Assembly (NCBI RefSeq): GCF_005406125.1
Contig: NZ_BIXZ01000001.1
Span: 1,337,892 to 1,401,891 of the forward strand
Direction: 5' to 3'
Source: Haloarcula mannanilytica
GTDB lineage: Archaea > Halobacteriota > Halobacteria > Halobacteriales > Haloarculaceae
Length of the DNA: 64,000 nt
In this document: positions 56,202 to 64,000 of the stretch, piece after piece
Position numbering within the stretch: the first letter of the stretch is position 1
Layout of the letters: every line of letters begins with the position of its first letter
Translations under genes and position numbers: made by a program
The notes under the pieces: generated by a model
Database searches by the model: none
What the model was told of the DNA's origin: nothing
What the model saw: only the letters and a program-made list of their open reading frames with translations

Positions 56202-56429
56202 ATGGACGGAACCTTCGGCACGATTCAAAAGGGACTCACACAGCCATTGCGCCCGCTTGGTGTTACTGTCGGCGTATTGCTTGTCATCGCTACGCTTGCG
56301 ACGATAGCTAGCACACCGTGGCAGACGCATGCGTCTATGACAACAGCGATCATACAGCTGCTCGCGGCGCTCGCGATGAGTGGAATCGGTGTGGGACTGG
56401 CGTACGTTAGCTGGACGGCCGATACGTAA
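56202..56429 (+). CDS. Small two-helix membrane protein
   Basis: 75 residues: polar start MDGTFGTIQKGLTQPLRPLG, membrane helix one (VTVGVLLVIATLATIAS), short loop, helix two (IIQLLAALAMSGIGVGLAYV), short acidic end. It lies just beyond the tRNA-Lys repeats. Known only as a haloarchaeal hypothetical type. Confidence 0.65.
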   Translation: MDGTFGTIQKGLTQPLRPLGVTVGVLLVIATLATIASTPWQTHASMTTAIIQLLAALAMSGIGVGLAYVSWTADT

Positions 56430-56468
56430 GTCGGTCGCCAAGAACAGAACCGAAAACGGACGCAGTTG

Positions 56469-57338
56469 TTATCCGCGGACAGGCAGATACGCCATCGACA
56501 GCATCAACACGGCGGCGATGCCCGAAAGTATCGAGACGCCCCAGATGCCGTTCTTACGCTCGTGGAAGTAGTCCTGCTGGTCGAGTGTCTCCTGGTACTG
56601 GTCGTACTGCTGAATCGGGACGATCTGGACGGTGCTATGATCCGGGAAGTGCGTGAAGAACTGCTGCTCGTTCAGCGTGACATTTCCACCCTCCGAAAGT
56701 TCGATTGTGTTTTCCCGCGGGGCAAACCACTCAAGCGTCGCACCATCGGCCGTCACTTCGGCGATAGTGGTTTCCTGGGTGCCGCTATCGGTCGCGTACG
56801 GGTAGGTGTCACCGGTGGTGAACGACACCGTCTCCGGCTCCGGAAGCCACTCGCTCAGTGGGACTTGCGTATTGTTCGACCGGTAGACCACGTACTCGGT
56901 CCCGTTCTGGGTCGCTAGCGTGTTCTGGACCGAGGAGTCCTCGGCCAGAAGCGCACTGACGTTGAGCTCTTCTTCGAGTGTCACGGTGCTCTCGTTGCTG
57001 TCAGTGTACACGCGGTAGGTGTCGTTCTGATAGGTCGCCGTGGCGTTGTGCTCTAATGTCGCGGTATATCGCGATGATTCGTTCGTCCACGAGAGATCAG
57101 CGACCATACTACCACCGCCACCACCGCCGTGGCCGCCACCACCGCCACCGGACATGTGGATGTTCGTGGCCGTGTACTCCGTTCCGTCGACAGTGAACGT
57201 ACTTTCGTTTGTCAGTTCAGCGTCTGCGTCGAGCGATACCGCCGGCCGCTGGCTCTCCGCGACGCCGATATAGGCGTACGCTGCAACACTGATAACGAGG
57301 AAGAACGCGAAGTACGCCGCCGCGGCTCGTCGTTGCAT
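56469..57338 (-). CDS. Membrane-anchored extracellular protein with Gly/His loop
   Basis: 289 residues with one membrane helix at each end (about 8-27, AYFAFFLVISVAAYAYIGVA, and 263-285, ISGLIL-like SILSGIAAVLMLSMAYLPVRG). The long part between is beta-rich with many NxS/T sites (NESSRY, HNATATYQNDTY, SNESTV), fitting exposure and N-glycosylation outside the cell. A Gly-rich loop with His (HMSGGGGGGHGGGGGGSM, about 61-78) is striking. No family recognised. Confidence 0.7.
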   Translation of the reverse strand: MQRRAAAAYFAFFLVISVAAYAYIGVAESQRPAVSLDADAELTNESTFTVDGTEYTATNIHMSGGGGGGHGGGGGGSMVADLSWTNESSRYTATLEHNATATYQNDTYRVYTDSNESTVTLEEELNVSALLAEDSSVQNTLATQNGTEYVVYRSNNTQVPLSEWLPEPETVSFTTGDTYPYATDSGTQETTIAEVTADGATLEWFAPRENTIELSEGGNVTLNEQQFFTHFPDHSTVQIVPIQQYDQYQETLDQQDYFHERKNGIWGVSILSGIAAVLMLSMAYLPVRG

Positions 57339-57489
57339 ATGGGAACGGTCAGTCGCCGCGCCGTTTAATGATTACTTTTCGAGCGCATTGGCGAGGAATG
57401 GGACGAACATCCTGGCCAAGCAACAGAGCGGTTGTCGGAGTCAGGTCAGGTCAGGTCAGGCTCGTCCGCCGAGAGCTACCGCAGCACGA

Positions 57490-57798
57490 TTAGCCGTCAC
57501 AGCAAACTGTGTACTGGACAGCAGAGGCTGCAAGCGATTCGACCGTCTCCACGACATCGTCAACCGTCTCGAACCGCCCGAATTTGCTCACAACCGCACC
57601 CTCAGCGCGTAGTACGACTGTCCACCGGGGCCCGTCCGGGCCATCATGCCGTTCGAACACGAACTCGCGATCAGGCAGGCGAGCGACGACTGGCCTGTCG
57701 GTGGAGACCGCCCACGATACGCCATCGGCAAGCGCATCCGCCAGTGCGGTTTCGAGTCGTCGACGGAGTCTGGCCGTCGGTTCGTCCCGTGTGCCCAT
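57490..57798 (-). CDS. Small haloarchaeal protein, function unknown
   Basis: 102 residues: helical basic start (LRRRLETALADALADGVSWA), then a beta sheet pattern (RPVVARLPDREFVFERHDGP, RWTVVLRAEGAVVSKFGRFE) and a final helix (TVDDVVETVESLAA). The ATG at 57798 is supported by a TATA element CTTATAAT on the minus strand (about 57820-57827), 25 bases upstream. Confidence 0.7.
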   Translation of the reverse strand: MGTRDEPTARLRRRLETALADALADGVSWAVSTDRPVVARLPDREFVFERHDGPDGPRWTVVLRAEGAVVSKFGRFETVDDVVETVESLAASAVQYTVCCDG

Positions 57799-57877
57799 AC
57801 AGGACCACCGGGCTGCAGAATTATAAGCCGTTGTGACACTACACAACGTTCAAACGGCCGAAAGCCGTATTATAGAT

Positions 57878-58291
57878 GTGACTCAGTCGCTTCTCGTCTA
57901 CGACGGCAGTACTGACCTGTTCCGGCGCGCCGCCGAGACGGTAACCCGCTGTGCCACGGACATCACGCCCGTTCCCTGGGAATCCGACGCGATTCAGGCG
58001 TTCCTCCGGGCGCAGTTCGACGACCCGCCGTTTGCGTTCATTTTGATACAAGGGGAGTCCGTTCACGTCGGCGAAACGGCCGTGAAAGAAGCGCTGGACG
58101 GCCTCAATGTCGCAGACCCGATCGCCCGGCTTGTCAAGCAGTTGTATCCTACTGCCGCCGCTCCCTTTGGACGTGTTGTCCACGGGCAAGTCCCGGCCGA
58201 CATCCACGGGACGTTCCCGCTGGACGAGCAGGCGAAAGCCCACATCGAACCGCTCCGCCGCGTCCACACGATTCCCGTCGAAGCAGAGTGA
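57878..58291 (+). CDS. DCC-family-like protein lacking the CxxC
   Basis: 137 residues with a GTG start. The opening LLVYDGSTDLFRRAAETVTR lines up with the DCC (thiol-disulfide oxidoreductase-like) signature YDGDCPxC, but both Cys are replaced (Ser-Thr and Phe). The later FILIQGESVHVGETAVKEAL matches the second DCC block. If so, the redox activity is lost and only the fold remains. In-frame GTG at 57833 is an alternative start. No neighbour gives a hint of function. Confidence 0.6.
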   Translation: MTQSLLVYDGSTDLFRRAAETVTRCATDITPVPWESDAIQAFLRAQFDDPPFAFILIQGESVHVGETAVKEALDGLNVADPIARLVKQLYPTAAAPFGRVVHGQVPADIHGTFPLDEQAKAHIEPLRRVHTIPVEAE

Positions 58292-58410
58292 CACCGCCCA
58301 GATTCGACCAGCGGAAATACTAGCTCAGACGGGCCCAAGCCGATACGTCGGACAGCCTGCGATGGAATGGCACCGATAGCTGCTGCTCACAATCACTGTA
58401 ACGGTATAAA

Positions 58411-58486
58411 AGCCAAGGGCCGGATTTGAACCGGCGATGGGCGGCTCTGCAGGCCGCTGCGTTAGGCCGGACTCTGCCACCTTGGC
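58411..58486 (-). tRNA. tRNA-Cys (anticodon GCA)
   Basis: Minus-strand cloverleaf: acceptor GCCAAGG / CCTTGGC, discriminator T, anticodon stem GCGGC / GCCGC with loop CTGCAGA (anticodon GCA), T arm CCGGTTCAAATCCGG. It follows the 5S rRNA gene, as in other haloarchaeal rRNA operons, but the DUF5789 gene lies between them. Confidence 0.95.
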
Positions 58487-58532
58487 GCGGATAGAGGTAA
58501 TCAACTCGTTCGCTTAAGGGTAGCGGATTCGA

Positions 58533-58790
58533 TTAGCCTTCACCCTCTGACTGACCCGGTTCGCCGACGCCTTCGACCGGGAGCGCATTGTAGATCGACG
58601 ACTGCGCCTCGTCCGGCGAGCTGAACTGCTCGTCACTAATGCGATCCAGTACCGCAGCTAATGGTTCGGACCCGTCTGCGTACACAAGCTGTACGTCGTC
58701 GAACTCCCGTCGAGCAGTTTCGACCGACAACGGGTAGGACGCTGTTTCAAGGAGGGCAGTGAGTTCGTTCAGTTTGACTTCGCGAGCCAT
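58533..58790 (-). CDS. DUF5789 protein
   Basis: 85 residues: MAREVKLNELTALLETASYP, then REFDDVQLVYADGSEPLAAV, SDEQFSSPDEAQSSIYNALP and an acidic end. The pattern is that of DUF5789, a small haloarchaeal family of unknown role. I start at the ATG at 58790; the frame upstream (to 58826) lies in the leader. It sits between 5S rRNA and tRNA-Cys on the same strand, with a TATA-like TTTATAA (about 58830-58836). Confidence 0.78.
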   Translation of the reverse strand: MAREVKLNELTALLETASYPLSVETARREFDDVQLVYADGSEPLAAVLDRISDEQFSSPDEAQSSIYNALPVEGVGEPGQSEGEG

Positions 58791-58843
58791 ACAGTTGACT
58801 CTCGCCTCAGTCATGTAGTTACGCACTGCTTATAAATACGGAA

Positions 58844-58879
58844 AGCCCACTCGGGAGAGATAGCTCTCCTGAGTGGGCT
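58844..58879 (-). terminator. Hairpin after 5S rRNA
   Basis: AGCCCACTCGGGAGAG (58844-58859) and CTCTCCTGAGTGGGCT (58864-58879) pair over 16 bases with one mismatch and a 4-base loop, 11 bases after the 5S end. Likely a terminator or processing stem of the rRNA operon. Confidence 0.55.
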
Positions 58880-58890
58880 AAGATATGAAT

Positions 58891-59012
58891 GGTGGCGGCG
58901 AACCGGATTTCCCAGAGGCTCGCGCACTCCAGTACTCCCCGGAACGCTGGTGGGCTTATCTTCCGTGTTCGGGATGGGTACGGGAGGCAACCCCACCGCT
59001 GTGGCCGCCTAA
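58891..59012 (-). rRNA. 5S ribosomal RNA
   Basis: 122 nt on the minus strand, starting TTAGGCGGCCACAGCGG and ending GGTTCGCCGCCACC, with the conserved CCCATCCCGAACACGG. Terminal sequences pair (GGCGGC / GCCGCC). Confidence 0.95.
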
Positions 59013-59072
59013 CGTCGAGTCGCGGAATCGAACCGCGAATATACCAGTCTCGATCGGTCTCCACCGTGTGTC

Positions 59073-59103
59073 CGTGCGATCCAGATTGCGCCTGGACTCG
59101 TTC
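59073..59103 (-). repeat. 23S rRNA processing stem, 3' side
   Basis: CGTGCGATCCAG and CTGGACTCGTTC (12 bases each, separated by 7) are complementary to two blocks at 62090-62120 that flank the other end of 23S. The broken helix is what archaeal bulge-helix-bulge rRNA processing needs. Confidence 0.75.
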
Positions 59104-59144
59104 AGCGACGAGTAAATCGTCGGTGAATGAGTCACAGTGCGTAT

Positions 59145-62067
<2,923 letters not shown>

Positions 62068-62089
62068 CGTCGTTGTGACTCGTTCAACT

Positions 62090-62120
62090 GAACGAGTCCA
62101 GTGGACGCCTGGATCGCACG
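62090..62120 (-). repeat. 23S rRNA processing stem, 5' side
   Basis: GAACGAGTCCAG (62090-62101) and CTGGATCGCACG (62109-62120) pair with the two blocks at 59092-59103 and 59073-59084, closing the stem around 23S. Confidence 0.75.
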
Positions 62121-62274
62121 TACACACGGTTTCATATTCGCCCCCAAGGTGGAGATGGTGGGCGAATCGACCCTTCCCAGGCGCGGTTTCACCCGGCCTG
62201 GTGCATCTGTCGTCGTATCACATCCGAACGCCGCCCCACACTTAAGGGGCACGGTTCGGGGCTGGCACGTCGTA

Positions 62275-62346
62275 TGGACCCACTGGGATTTGAACCCAGG
62301 GCCTCCGCCTTGCAAAGGCGGCGCTCTCCCGCTGAGCTATGGGCCC
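62275..62346 (-). tRNA. tRNA-Ala (anticodon UGC) in the 16S-23S spacer
   Basis: 72-nt minus-strand cloverleaf: acceptor GGGCCCA with TGGGTCC, discriminator A, anticodon stem CCGCC / GGCGG with loop TTTGCAA (anticodon TGC), T arm CTGGGTTCAAATCCCAG. The spacer tRNA-Ala is typical of euryarchaeal rRNA operons. Confidence 0.97.
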
Positions 62347-62526
62347 GGCAGATCCGCACGTTGTTAGCCCTGATAGTTCATAGGTGCCCGGTCGACGGAG
62401 TTCTCGAACACCGGCAACCGGTGATTGTAAGCCAGAACGATGTCGTCCAGAGGACGACGGCGTTCGTATGTTACAATCACCAGTTGGTGTAAGGTGGGTT
62501 GGGGCAAAGCCCCAATCCCGATCAGT

Positions 62527-63998
<1,472 letters not shown>

Positions 63999-64000
63999 GT

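Noticed and set aside
57441..57460. Four tandem TCAGG units
   Set aside because: Too short and isolated to be more than a small chance or slippage repeat.

Overview
The window is from the main chromosome of a haloarchaeon, most likely a Haloarcula species. The evidence is the high G+C and acidic proteome, leaderless promoters with a TATA element about 25 to 30 bases before the start codon, an rRNA operon ordered 16S - tRNA-Ala(UGC) - 23S - 5S - tRNA-Cys(GCA) with a 16S gene of about 1472 nt, and a Gfo/Idh/MocA-type xylose dehydrogenase almost the same as the one known from Haloarcula marismortui. Species assignment is inference.

Layout. 1-12 kb: ligA (cut by the left edge), an opsin/transducer pair, a HalOD1 protein, a class V aminotransferase, two membrane proteins, uvrC, a fumarylacetoacetase-family hydrolase, an HtpX-like protease, an ArsR-type regulator and a small zinc finger. 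13-21 kb: the oxidative pentose cluster (IclR regulator XacR, alpha-ketoglutarate semialdehyde dehydrogenase, xylose dehydrogenase, a UlaG-like hydrolase, pentonate dehydratase) followed by a nucleoside hydrolase. 21-28.6 kb: a very large PGF-CTERM surface PHP hydrolase coupled to a His-rich lipoprotein, a XapX protein, a quinone oxidoreductase and a CPA2 antiporter with its regulatory subunit.

28.8-48.7 kb is a cobalamin (B12) island. It holds a cbiX paralogue, cobN-cbiC-cbiE, a fused ChlI/ChlD-type AAA+/VWA chelatase subunit, the cobalt transporter genes cbtB-cbtA, and an 11-gene operon cbiT-L-F-G-H-H'-fdx-LAGLIDADG-cbiX-DUF3209-propeller. Four inverted repeats with the core ACAA-N6-TTGT sit in the promoters of the four cobalt/B12 transcription units. 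I read them as one local regulon whose operator I do not recognise, and the LAGLIDADG-fold protein in the operon is a candidate, unproven DNA-binding partner.

48.8-64 kb: uvrB, the RNase P RNA gene, ferredoxin-type nitrite reductase, several small haloarchaeal proteins, tRNA-Lys(UUU) followed by two partial copies of its 3' end, tRNA-Cys, a DUF5789 protein and the complete rRNA operon on the minus strand.

The items most worth a second look are the B12 operator family, the domesticated LAGLIDADG protein, the four-Cys repeat tail on CbiH, and an opsin that has lost the retinal lysine and its counterion yet keeps a transducer.
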